A stretch of 6,727 nucleotides of DNA from Rhizobiaceae bacterium UBA1291. Lineage in GTDB: Bacteria > Pseudomonadota > Alphaproteobacteria > Rhizobiales > Rhizobiaceae. A model generated the notes under the pieces. It was not told the origin of the DNA. It made no database searches and was given only the letters and a program-made list of their open reading frames with translations. Each line of letters starts with the position of its first letter. Positions within the stretch are counted from its first letter, which is position 1. The position numbers and the translations under genes were made by a program. This document shows positions 1-5,876 of this stretch, piece by piece. The stretch spans positions 13,224 through 19,950 of the forward strand of contig DBUL01000064.1 of the NCBI GenBank assembly GCA_002307905.1, in the 5' to 3' direction.

Positions 1-213
1 CAGGACGTGGAGGTCACCACCGACAGCCACTCGCTCTATGGCAAGGTCACCGCCTGCCGCCGCCTTGCCGGCACGCGCATCGCCGAGATCGACGTCGCAA
101 ACAACGGCCATGAGCCCCATCACCTGGAGATCGAGGTCCCCCTCGACGCCCCCGTCGCCGTCGGCGCCGACATCCGTTTTCGCCCGACAAGGTGGAAGCT
201 GTTTGCGCAGTAA
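1..213 (+). CDS. cysA: ABC transporter ATP-binding protein, C-terminal fragment (probably sulfate/thiosulfate importer CysA)
   Basis: The reading frame is open from the first base and ends at TAA 211-213, so only the last 70 residues are visible. No Walker or signature motif lies inside the window. The fragment is rich in beta strand and ends in FRPTRWKLFAQ. That fits the TOBE-like regulatory domain at the C-terminus of CysA-type ATPases, whose last strand commonly has an RP-R-W/L-x-F pattern. In that family the cytoplasmic ATPase drives sulfate or thiosulfate uptake through CysT/CysW with a periplasmic binding protein. An internal GTG at position 7 is not a real start. The assignment to CysA rather than another TOBE-bearing importer ATPase (molybdate, spermidine, sugar) is inference from this tail alone. 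No clear terminator hairpin follows the stop codon. Confidence 0.6.
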   Translation, partial: QDVEVTTDSHSLYGKVTACRRLAGTRIAEIDVANNGHEPHHLEIEVPLDAPVAVGADIRFRPTRWKLFAQ

Positions 214-254
214 GGCGGAGAGGATTGACGTTTTTCCCATGGGCGCGCACTCTG

Positions 255-273
255 CATCGCATTTGCAACGCAT
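255..273 (+). promoter_or_regulatory. Possible operator: direct repeat upstream of the toxin-antitoxin genes
   Basis: CATCGCAT (255-262) and CAACGCAT (266-273) are direct repeats with one mismatch and an 11-nt period, about one helical turn, ending just before the antitoxin ribosome binding site. Ribbon-helix-helix antitoxins commonly bind short repeats at this position to autoregulate, so this is a candidate operator. A TTGACG at 225-230 could be a -35 box, but I see no convincing -10. The repeat is short and could be chance. Confidence 0.25.
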
Positions 274-282
274 GAGGTTCCC

Positions 283-555
283 ATGAAGACCGCAACGCTT
301 CCCTCGCTCCGCGTCGATCCCGAATTGCGGGCCGCCGCCGAAAGCGTGCTCGAGGAGGGCGAAAGCCTCTCTGCCTTCGTCGAGAATTCGGTCAAGGCGC
401 AGATCCACTTCCGCAAGACCCAGGCCGAGTTCATCGCCCGAGGGCTGGCGTCGCGCGAACATGGAAAGAGAACGGGCATTTATTTCGATGCCGATGAGGT
501 TCATGCTGAACTGAGGGCCATGCTCGCGGCCAAGAAGGCTGAACTCGGGCAATGA
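283..555 (+). CDS. Type II antitoxin, YlcI/YnfO-like ribbon-helix-helix protein
   Basis: This 90-residue protein probably binds and neutralises the toxin encoded immediately downstream and represses their shared promoter. Residues about 4-11 (ATLPSLRV) look like the ribbon strand. Residues about 12-23 and 27-45 form two helices separated by the EGESLS turn, which is the layout of a ribbon-helix-helix DNA-binding domain. The C-terminal part (about 64-88, from TGIYFDADEV) has the charged amphipathic character of a toxin-wrapping tail. The sequence resembles YlcI/YnfO-family proteins, several of which are annotated as antitoxins. The start is ATG 283, preceded by GAGG at 274-277 with a 5-nt spacing. 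The stop overlaps the toxin start by four bases (ATGA, 552-555), which indicates translational coupling. The family name is from memory of similar sequences; the antitoxin role is inferred from the fold and the partner. Confidence 0.8.
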   Translation: MKTATLPSLRVDPELRAAAESVLEEGESLSAFVENSVKAQIHFRKTQAEFIARGLASREHGKRTGIYFDADEVHAELRAMLAAKKAELGQ

Positions 556-851
556 GCTATAGATTGCGCTACAGCCTGGGAGCGCGCGCGGACATTAAGC
601 GCCTCTACGCTTTCCAGGTGCAGCGGGATGCCTTGGCCGCTGAGAAGGCCGTGGAGGTCATCATCCGCCCGATAGACGGGCTCCGCGAATTTCCCTTTGC
701 GGCGCGCAAGGCGCCCGGGAACGACAGTTTCCTGCGAGAACTGATCATCCCCTTTGGCGCGGGTGGCTATATTGCCCTCTTCGAAATCGAGGACGCCAAG
801 ACGGTCACCATCCTCGCCGTCCGCCACCAGCGCGAGGACGACTATCACTGA
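552..851 (+). CDS. Type II toxin of the RelE/ParE superfamily
   Basis: A 99-residue protein with the usual size and pattern of RelE/ParE toxins: an N-terminal strand (YRLRYSLGARADIKRLYAF), a helical hairpin with AAEKAVEVIIRPIDGL, the EFPFAARKAP segment, then strands FLRELIIPF, GGYIALFEIE and TVTILAVRHQREDDYH. The closing V-x-HQRE-x-x-Y motif is typical of ParE-like members. ParE proteins poison DNA gyrase, while RelE proteins cleave mRNA on the ribosome. The HQREDDY ending and the RHH partner favour the ParE side, but the target cannot be decided from sequence. The start ATG 552 lies inside the antitoxin stop, so the antitoxin is made first and the toxin is coupled to it. The gene ends only 3 nt from the convergent end of betA, and no terminator hairpin is visible between them. 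Confidence 0.85.
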   Translation: MSYRLRYSLGARADIKRLYAFQVQRDALAAEKAVEVIIRPIDGLREFPFAARKAPGNDSFLRELIIPFGAGGYIALFEIEDAKTVTILAVRHQREDDYH

Positions 852-854
852 GCC

Positions 855-2507
855 TTAGCGGTCGCTCGTCTGCCAGCGTGGATTGGTCCACGGCTCCTGG
901 TTGGAGCGGGGTAGGGGCTGGCGGCCGAGGATGTGGTCGGCGGCCTTTTCCCCGGTCATGATCGATGGGCCGTTGAGGTTGCCGTAGGTCACATGCGGGA
1001 AAATTGACGAATCCGCGACGCGTAGTCCTTCGATGCCGATCACTCGGCATTCCGGGTCGACGACCGCCAGGGGATCATCCGGGAGCCCCATCTTGCACGT
1101 GCCACAGGGGTGGTAGGCGCTTTCCAGGTGCTCGCGCAGGAAGGCGTCGATCTGCTCGTCGCTCCGCACGCCTTCGCCCGGCTGGATCTCCGGCCCGCGG
1201 AACGGGTCGAAGGCCTGCTGGCCAAAGATCTCGCGGGTCAGCCGCACGCAATGGCGGAACTTCTCCCAGTCTTCCGGATGGCTCATATAGTTGAAGCGGA
1301 TCACCGGATCGGCCATCGGCTCGGGCGAGCGTAGCGTGACCGCACCGCGCGACTTCGACAGGTTGTAGCCGACATGCACCTGGAAGCCGTGGCTCTTGGC
1401 CGCCGCCTTGCCGTCATAGGAGATGGCGACCGGCAGGAAGTGATACTGGATGTCCGGCTGCTTCAGGCCCGGCGCGGAGCGCAGGAAGGCGCAGGCCTCG
1501 AACTGGTTGGAGGCGCCAAGCCCACCCTTGGACATGAGCCATTGCGCGCCGGCCACCCCCTGCCAGAACCACGGCAGCCAGGAATAGAGCGATACCGGCT
1601 TCAACGAGACCTGCTGGAAATAGAATTCCATGTGATCCTGCAGATTGGCGCCGACGCCGGGGCGGTCGGCGGCGACCTCGATCCCCATCTCCTTCAGATG
1701 CGCCGCCGGTCCGATGCCCGACAGCATCAGCAGTTTCGGCGAATTGAACGACGAGGCCGAGACGATCACCTCGCGGTTGGCGTGCACCACCTCGATCTTT
1801 CCGTTCCGCTCGATCTCGACACCGACGGCGCGGCCGTTTTCGATGATGACGCGGCGGGCAAAGCAACGGGTGAGCGACACATTCGGTCGCTTCAGCGCGG
1901 GCTTCAGATAGGCATTCGCCGCGGACCAGCGCCGCCCCTTGTGGATCGTCTGCTCCATAAGGCCGAAGCCTTCCTGCTTGGAGCCGTTATAGTCCTCGGT
2001 GGTCTCGAAGCCGGCCTGCTCGCCGGCCTTGATGAAGGCATGGAACAGCGGGTTGTTGACCGGCCCGCGCCGCACATGCAGCGGCCCGTCGGTGCCGCGC
2101 CATCCGGCCTCGCCGCCATCGGAGGTTTCCATCCGCTTGAAATAGGGGAGAACGTCCGAATAGGCCCAGCCGCGCGCGCCAAGCTCTTCCCAGCGGTTGT
2201 AGTCCTCGGCGTGTCCCCGCACATAGACCAGCCCGTTGATCGATGATGAGCCGCCGATCACCTTGCCGCGCGGCGCGGTGATGCGCCGGTTGTTGAGGTT
2301 CGGCTCGGGCTCGGAGAGATAACCCCAGTTGTAGCGCTTCATGCTCATCGGCCAGGCGAGCGCGGCCGGCATCTGGATGAACGGCCCGACATCCGACCCG
2401 CCATATTCCAGCACCAGCACCGTATGCTTGCCGTCCTCGGACAGGCGATAGGCAAGCGCCGAGCCCGCCGAGCCGGAACCGATGATGATGTAGTCTGCGT
2501 TCTGCAT
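855..2507 (-). CDS. betA: Choline dehydrogenase BetA
   Basis: A 550-residue FAD-dependent GMC-family oxidoreductase that oxidises choline to betaine aldehyde, the first step of glycine betaine synthesis; it is usually membrane-associated and feeds electrons to the respiratory chain. The N-terminus has the Rossmann motif GSGSAG (residues 10-15), with the ribose-binding Glu34 in VLEYGG. The GMC signature runs over residues about 80-103 ([20 protein letters not shown]), and a second signature lies near 251-265 ([14 protein letters not shown]). The active-site pair is visible as His466 in [11 protein letters not shown] and Asn510 in YGNLNGPS. Length is close to the E. coli enzyme (about 556). ATG 2507 is preceded by AGGGGG with a 7-nt spacing. 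It lies 178 nt downstream of betB on the same strand and is probably cotranscribed with it. The C-terminus [10 protein letters not shown] is typical of rhizobial BetA. No truncation or missing catalytic residue is seen. Confidence 0.96.
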   Translation of the reverse strand: MQNADYIIIGSGSAGSALAYRLSEDGKHTVLVLEYGGSDVGPFIQMPAALAWPMSMKRYNWGYLSEPEPNLNNRRITAPRGKVIGGSSSINGLVYVRGHAEDYNRWEELGARGWAYSDVLPYFKRMETSDGGEAGWRGTDGPLHVRRGPVNNPLFHAFIKAGEQAGFETTEDYNGSKQEGFGLMEQTIHKGRRWSAANAYLKPALKRPNVSLTRCFARRVIIENGRAVGVEIERNGKIEVVHANREVIVSASSFNSPKLLMLSGIGPAAHLKEMGIEVAADRPGVGANLQDHMEFYFQQVSLKPVSLYSWLPWFWQGVAGAQWLMSKGGLGASNQFEACAFLRSAPGLKQPDIQYHFLPVAISYDGKAAAKSHGFQVHVGYNLSKSRGAVTLRSPEPMADPVIRFNYMSHPEDWEKFRHCVRLTREIFGQQAFDPFRGPEIQPGEGVRSDEQIDAFLREHLESAYHPCGTCKMGLPDDPLAVVDPECRVIGIEGLRVADSSIFPHVTYGNLNGPSIMTGEKAADHILGRQPLPRSNQEPWTNPRWQTSDR

Positions 2508-2514
2508 GTCCTAG

Positions 2515-2520
2515 CCCCCT
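2515..2520 (-). promoter_or_regulatory. Ribosome binding site of betA
   Basis: Reading on the minus strand, AGGGGG lies 7 nt before ATG 2507 and fixes that start. The first hairpin of the intergenic element (2527-2547) ends only 6 nt upstream of this site, so the folded spacer RNA would abut the ribosome landing area. Confidence 0.7.
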
Positions 2521-2526
2521 GCGCCG

Positions 2527-2680
2527 CCTCTCCCCTTGTGGGAGAGGAAGCGATTTCAGCATCTTGGCGTGAGCCAAGTGCTAGAAATCGCAGGTGAGGG
2601 GGTACCCCCTCACTTGCAAAATCTAACATTTAGCTTCGCTAAACTGTTGATTTTGCGTTCTCCCCCACCAAGGGGGAGAA
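2527..2680. repeat. Multi-hairpin palindromic intergenic element between betB and betA
   Basis: Nearly the whole spacer folds into five consecutive stem-loops. Hairpin 1 is 2527-2547 (arms CCTCTCCC / GGGAGAGG). Hairpin 2 is 2550-2591 (outer arms GCGATTT / AAATCGC, inner CTTGGC-GTGA-GCCAAG, with small bulges). Hairpin 3 is a perfect 20-bp palindrome at 2594-2613 centred on GGTACC. Hairpin 4 is 2616-2656 (GCAAAATC / GATTTTGC outer, TTTAGC-TTC-GCTAAA inner). Hairpin 5 is 2658-2680 (TTCTCCCCC / GGGGGAGAA, 5-nt loop). This modular palindrome architecture is like the mosaic intergenic repeats of rhizobia (RIME and similar families), and I believe close copies are common in Rhizobiaceae genomes. Only one copy is in this window, so repetition is not shown here. 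Hairpin 5 lies just after the betB stop and could act as an mRNA stabiliser or weak terminator; it has no U-run. Confidence 0.75.
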
Positions 2681-2685
2681 GGATC

Positions 2686-4164
2686 TCAATACGGCGCCTC
2701 GCACTTGCCCATGCCGACATAAACCGTCTTCAGTTCGGTATAGTGCTCAAGCGCCGCCGCCGAATTCTCCCGTCCGAAGCCGGATTGCTTCGAGCCGCCG
2801 AAGGGGATCTCGACCGGGCAGAGATTGTAGGTGTTGATCCACAGGGTGCCGGCTTCCAGCTCGTCGACCACGCGGTGGGCGCGGGTGATGTCGGCGGTGA
2901 ACACGCCGCCGGCCAGACCGAATTCGCTGGCATTGGCGCGGGTGATCACATCCGCCTCATCCTCGAAGTCGAGCACGCACATGACCGGGCCAAAGATCTC
3001 CTCGCGGGCAATGGTCATGTCGTCGGTCACGTCGGCAAACACGGTCGGCTGGACGTAGTAGCCTTCGCCAGACCCGTTACTGGGACCGACGTTGTTCGGA
3101 ATGCCGCCGCCGGTGAGGAGCGTGGCGCCTTCCGCCTTGCCCTTGGCGATGTAGCCCAGAACCTTCTCGCGCTGCGCCCAGGAGACGAGCGGTCCCATCT
3201 GCGTCGCCTCGTCCTGCGGATCGCCGATCAGGATCGCCTCGGTGCGCGCTTTCAGCCGGGCGAGGAACGCCTTCTTGATGCCCTTGTGCACGAAGACCCG
3301 CGTGCCGTTTGAGCAGACCTGGCCGGTGGAATAGAAATTGGCGAGCATGGCGCCCGAGATCGCGCTTTCGATATCGGCATCGTTGAAGATGATCAGCGGC
3401 GACTTGCCGCCAAGTTCCATGGTGACGTGCTTGAGCTGTGAAGCGGCAGCGCCCGCGACCTTGCGGCCCGTCGGCACCGAGCCGGTCAGCGACACCTTGG
3501 CAACGTCTGGGTGCGACACCAGCAGCGGCCCGGTGTCGCGGTCTCCCTGGATGACATTGAACACGCCCTTCGGCAGGCCGGCCTCGATCAGGATCTCGGC
3601 GATCTTCAAGGCCCCGAGCGGGGTCACTTCCGACGGCTTGAACACCATGGCATTGCCGGCGGCAAGGGCCGGCGCGCCCTTCCAGCAGGCAATCTGCTGC
3701 GGATAGTTCCACGCGCCGATGCCGACCACGACGCCGAGCGGCACTCGCTTGGTATAGGCCCAGTCGCCGCCCAGCGGAATCTGGCTGCCGTTCAGCGCAG
3801 TCGCGGCGATGCCGCCGAAGAATTCGAAACTGTCGGCGCCCGAGGTCGGGTCGGCGACGATCGTTTCCTGGATCGGCTTGCCGGTATCGAGCGTTTCGAG
3901 CTCGGAGAGCGCGCGGTTGCGCTCACGCATGATTTCGGCGGCCTTCTTCAAGACGCGCCCGCGCGCCGTCGGGCTCAATCGCGCCCATTCTTTCTGTGCC
4001 CGCTTGGCGGACGCTATTGCTTTCTCGACGATGGCAGGGGTCGCCGCATGCAGCTTGGCGATGACCTCGCCGGTCGCGGGATAGATGCTCTCGATGACGG
4101 TGCCGTCGGTATCCTCGACATACTCTCCGTCGATGAAGTGGCTGGCTTTCGGCTGTGCGCGCAT
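2686..4164 (-). CDS. betB: Betaine aldehyde dehydrogenase BetB
   Basis: A 492-residue NAD(P)+-dependent aldehyde dehydrogenase that converts betaine aldehyde to glycine betaine, the second step after BetA. The family residues are in place: Asn153 in AWNYPQQ, Lys176 in [10 protein letters not shown], the general base Glu250 in MELGGKSP, the nucleophile Cys284 in GQVCSNGTR, and Glu389 in REEIFGPV. The start is ATG 4164 ([18 protein letters not shown]), which matches how rhizobial BetB proteins begin. A GGGG lies 6 nt upstream. The frame stays open for 38 more codons to 4278, but that extension has no family resemblance. Rhizobial BetB is, as I recall, about 487 residues. The surplus here is accounted for by five extra residues, GPSNG (about 360-364), in a surface loop before [12 protein letters not shown]. 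betB is first in the minus-strand pair and is divergent from the haemoglobin gene. No betI or betC lies upstream in this window. Confidence 0.96.
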   Translation of the reverse strand: MRAQPKASHFIDGEYVEDTDGTVIESIYPATGEVIAKLHAATPAIVEKAIASAKRAQKEWARLSPTARGRVLKKAAEIMRERNRALSELETLDTGKPIQETIVADPTSGADSFEFFGGIAATALNGSQIPLGGDWAYTKRVPLGVVVGIGAWNYPQQIACWKGAPALAAGNAMVFKPSEVTPLGALKIAEILIEAGLPKGVFNVIQGDRDTGPLLVSHPDVAKVSLTGSVPTGRKVAGAAASQLKHVTMELGGKSPLIIFNDADIESAISGAMLANFYSTGQVCSNGTRVFVHKGIKKAFLARLKARTEAILIGDPQDEATQMGPLVSWAQREKVLGYIAKGKAEGATLLTGGGIPNNVGPSNGSGEGYYVQPTVFADVTDDMTIAREEIFGPVMCVLDFEDEADVITRANASEFGLAGGVFTADITRAHRVVDELEAGTLWINTYNLCPVEIPFGGSKQSGFGRENSAAALEHYTELKTVYVGMGKCEAPY

Positions 4165-4314
4165 GATCGACCCCAGTCTGGCAATGGTCCGGCAATTCTT
4201 CGGTGAGCCAAGCATATAAGCGGGCCTTGGACCAGAGTCCCCTTTTACCGGGGCCACATTCCGTTCCGTTTGCGACACATCCTGCTCTCACGCCAGCGGC
4301 GGTTCGGCTCCGGA
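4165..4314 (-). promoter_or_regulatory. Upstream region of betB (promoter not resolved)
   Basis: betB must be transcribed from this divergent spacer or from beyond it. On the minus strand, TATATG (4213-4218) is the most -10-like hexamer and sits about 50 nt before the start, but no good -35 stands at the right distance. I looked for a BetI-type palindrome (a symmetric site with TTGA/TCAA arms) and saw none in 4165-4314. The only strong palindrome in the spacer is the one at 4315-4345, nearer to the haemoglobin gene. Confidence 0.25.
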
Positions 4315-4345
4315 TTAAAACATAGATTGACAATCTATGTTTTAA
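4315..4345 (+). promoter_or_regulatory. NsrR-type operator overlapping the haemoglobin promoter
   Basis: Two 15-nt arms, TTAAAACATAGATTG and CAATCTATGTTTTAA, are perfectly complementary around a single central A at 4330. The core AACATAGATTG-A-CAATCTATGTT (4319-4341) has the 11-1-11 geometry of known NsrR sites, and its outer AACAT/ATGTT resembles the AAGAT/ATCTT ends of the enterobacterial consensus. TTGACA at 4327-4332, a perfect -35 hexamer, is embedded in the centre. Alternatively TATGTT or TTTTAA in the right arm could serve as -10. Either way a bound protein would block RNA polymerase. The site ends 17 nt before the haemoglobin ATG, and an NsrR-like gene lies two genes into the same cluster, so autoregulated repression relieved by NO is the natural reading. 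Binding by this regulator is inference. Confidence 0.8.
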
Positions 4346-4362
4346 CGACCAGGTTTGATCCC

Positions 4363-4854
4363 ATGTTGAGAGACAAGGAGCCGGAAGGCGTGATCGAAGA
4401 AAGCCGTATCGACAGGACCATCCTCATAGACGGCATTCCCTTGCCCGACATGCTGGACGAGCAAATGGTCCGCGCCGTGGTCCATGGCTTTTATGACGAG
4501 ATCCGCCGCGACGACCTGCTCGGCCCCCTCTTCGCCGCTGAGATCGCCGCCGATGCCTGGCCGGCTCACCTTGAAAAGATGTGCGACTTCTGGTCGGCGA
4601 CGCTTTTGCGCACATCACGCTATGGCGGCCGGCCGCTACCGCCGCATCTGGCGATCGAGGGCCTCGAAGAGCGCCATTTCCGCCGCTGGCTCACCCTGTT
4701 TCGCGCCACTGTGCAGCGGCTCTGTCCGCCTGAGGTCGCGCAATTGTTCATCAACCGCGCGCTTCGCATCGCCCACAGCTTCCGTCTGGCGATCGCTTTT
4801 CATCGCGGCGAAAACGCGATCCACATTCAGCCGATCGGCGAGGACGTGCTGTGA
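4363..4854 (+). CDS. Group III truncated haemoglobin
   Basis: A 163-residue 2-on-2 globin. Aligned from memory with Campylobacter jejuni Ctb, the key haem-pocket residues are all present: TyrB10 = Tyr44 (GFYDEIRRDDLLGPLF), HisE7 = His69 (AWPAHLEKMCDFW), proximal HisF8 = His95 (PLPPHLAIEG), and TrpG8 = Trp109 (HFRRWLTLF). Group III globins are cytoplasmic and have been linked to NO and oxygen handling under nitrosative stress; the exact reaction is not settled. The protein carries about 30 residues ahead of the globin fold, longer than Ctb. ATG 4363 was chosen because it follows the operator; the frame is open from 4270, but that extension would run through the palindrome and has no globin similarity. 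The ribosome binding site is weak (AGG at 4351-4353), and GTG 4390 is a possible later start. nsrR begins 46 nt after the stop, so the two are probably cotranscribed. Confidence 0.9.
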   Translation: MLRDKEPEGVIEESRIDRTILIDGIPLPDMLDEQMVRAVVHGFYDEIRRDDLLGPLFAAEIAADAWPAHLEKMCDFWSATLLRTSRYGGRPLPPHLAIEGLEERHFRRWLTLFRATVQRLCPPEVAQLFINRALRIAHSFRLAIAFHRGENAIHIQPIGEDVL

Positions 4855-4900
4855 TCGGCGCGGGTTACGGTGCCCGCGAGTTGGACCGGGGAGCCTGGCC

Positions 4901-5422
4901 ATGCGCCTGACGAGCTTTTCCGACTATGCCCTGCGCATGCTGATGTTCGCGGCCTCGAGTGGAGAGACCTCGTTCACGATCGAGGCGGCATCACGTTCCT
5001 TCGGTGTATCGAGGACCCATCTCAACAAGGTCGCCAACACGCTGACGCGCGGTGGCTTCCTGACGGCCATACGGGGACGCTCGGGAGGACTGGTGCTTGC
5101 CCGGCCGGCAGAGACGATTCGCATCGGCGACGTCGTCAGGCTGACGGAGCCTGACTTCGCCGTTGTCGAGTGCTTTGCCACGGGCAACCAGTGCGTCCTG
5201 ACGCGGGCCTGCAAGCTTTCGGGCATGCTGGGCGAGGCGATCGCTTCCTTCCTGTCGACGCTGGACCGGTACACCCTCGCCGACATCGTCCTCGCCCCCA
5301 CGGCCTTCGCCGCCTTTTTGCCCGATGCTCCGCCCAGAGCGCGCAGACCCTATCGCCGCAAGACGGAGACGAAGCTCGACGCGCGCGATACCGCGCCGGT
5401 TTCGCCGGAAACCGCGTCCTGA
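4901..5422 (+). CDS. nsrR: Rrf2-family transcriptional regulator, NsrR-like NO sensor
   Basis: A 173-residue DNA-binding repressor of the Rrf2 family. The winged helix-turn-helix occupies residues about 1-80: MRLTSFSDYALRMLMFAA, recognition helix FGVSRTHLNKVANTL, and the wing IRGRSGGLVLARP. Three cysteines, Cys91, Cys98 and Cys104 (ECFATGNQC and TRAC), are spaced as Fe-S cluster ligands; E. coli NsrR uses Cys91, Cys96 and Cys102. The segments RIGDVVR and YTLADIV also match NsrR. In that family NO nitrosylates the cluster and abolishes DNA binding. RirA, the rhizobial iron regulator, has a similar cysteine layout and is the main alternative, but the N-terminal and RIGDVVR sequences fit NsrR better. 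GGGGAG at 4888-4893 lies 7 nt before ATG 4901. The C-terminal 30 or so residues (from about 141) form a basic, proline-rich tail missing from the 141-residue E. coli protein. Confidence 0.87.
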   Translation: MRLTSFSDYALRMLMFAASSGETSFTIEAASRSFGVSRTHLNKVANTLTRGGFLTAIRGRSGGLVLARPAETIRIGDVVRLTEPDFAVVECFATGNQCVLTRACKLSGMLGEAIASFLSTLDRYTLADIVLAPTAFAAFLPDAPPRARRPYRRKTETKLDARDTAPVSPETAS

Positions 5423-5454
5423 CACATCCATGCCCTGACCCAAGGAGAATAACC

Positions 5455-5595
5455 ATGGTCGAAACCCCGAAGCACGACACTGCGAAGCCCCTGAAAGCCG
5501 AGACGGTCGAAGGCGGCAGTTCCTTGCTGCCGATGCTCATCGTGGGCCTTATCATGGTCACGGTTGGCTATGCCGTTCTCATGATGTTTTTCTGA
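5455..5595 (+). CDS. Small single-pass membrane protein of unknown function
   Basis: A 46-residue peptide starting at ATG 5455, preceded by a near-ideal AGGAGA (5443-5448) 6 nt upstream, which is strong evidence that it is translated. The first 21 or so residues are polar and charged (MVETPKHDTAKPLKAETVEGG). Residues about 22-46 are an uninterrupted hydrophobic segment (SSLLPMLIVGLIMVTVGYAV, then LMMFF) that ends at the C-terminus, so it should be an inner-membrane single-pass or tail-anchored protein. There is no cleavage site, cysteine or metal motif. It begins 32 nt after the nsrR stop on the same strand and probably belongs to the same transcript. I do not recognise the family. By size and position it could be a small accessory subunit of a respiratory or NO-related membrane complex, but nothing in the sequence shows this. 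No clear terminator follows. Confidence 0.75.
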   Translation: MVETPKHDTAKPLKAETVEGGSSLLPMLIVGLIMVTVGYAVLMMFF

Positions 5596-5876
5596 GCCTT
5601 GTCATCGGTCGGTCAAAGCGGCCACGCAGAACCCCGGGCCGTCTTCGCCTTCAAGTGGCAGGACGAACCCGCGACTGGCCACCAACGGTCATCCCCATGC
5701 AGCGCACGTCGATGCCGACGGCAGGCGATCCATCATCTGGCGGCATCCGCAGGTGAGGTCCTGCGCCGGGCCTGACATCCAAACTTCATCAAACCTTCAC
5801 ATTCGGGAAAGGTTTTCTTGACGATTTCCGATCAAGCCTTGGCTCCATTAAAACAAGTGAATTTTGGAGAAAGATC
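5596..5876. other. Intergenic region between the small membrane protein and the EAL gene
   Basis: These 281 nt hold no convincing gene. The first 170 or so nt are GC-rich with no rho-independent terminator. From about 5780 the base composition becomes AT-richer, as expected of a promoter. It contains the direct repeat at 5784-5805 and a TTGACG at 5818-5823 that could be a -35 box, although no good -10 lies at 16-18 nt from it. The short open frame 5818-6024 runs out of frame through the EAL gene and is not a credible gene. Confidence 0.5.
5784..5805 (+). promoter_or_regulatory. Possible PHO-box-like direct repeat upstream of the EAL gene
   Basis: CTTCATCAAAC (5784-5794) and CTTCACATTCG (5795-5805) form tandem 11-nt units with a conserved CTTCA start. 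PhoB sites are tandem 11-nt units (7 conserved plus 4 AT-rich), often written CTGTCAT-N4-CTGTCAT, so the period and the TCA core fit while the G is missing. It sits about 70 nt before the EAL start. This is a visual match only. Confidence 0.25.

Noticed and set aside
1374..2246. 290-codon open frame on the plus strand
   Set aside because: It lies wholly antisense to betA, which has all its family motifs. Long antisense frames are expected in GC-rich DNA. The translation is rich in R, G, H and L with no domain pattern.
2658..2680. Rho-independent terminator after betB
   Set aside because: The stem is strong, but no T-run follows on the minus strand. It is better described as part of the multi-hairpin element, though it may attenuate.
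2536..3312. 258-codon open frame on the plus strand
   Set aside because: It starts inside the hairpin element and runs antisense through the 3' part of betB. It has no recognisable protein pattern and no good ribosome binding site.
3511..4206. 231-codon open frame on the plus strand
   Set aside because: It is antisense to betB and has the composition of a shadow frame.
4165..4278. 38-codon N-terminal extension of betB to ATG 4278
   Set aside because: Family members start at [18 protein letters not shown]. The extension has no aldehyde dehydrogenase similarity, and ATG 4164 has its own GGGG-containing leader.
4327..4345. Possible FNR/NnrR-type box at TTGAC
   Set aside because: The second half-site (GTCAA or ATCAA after four bases) is absent. 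The symmetry of the region is that of the 31-bp palindrome instead.
4270..4362. 31-codon N-terminal extension of the haemoglobin
   Set aside because: It would be translated through the operator palindrome and the likely promoter, and has no globin similarity.
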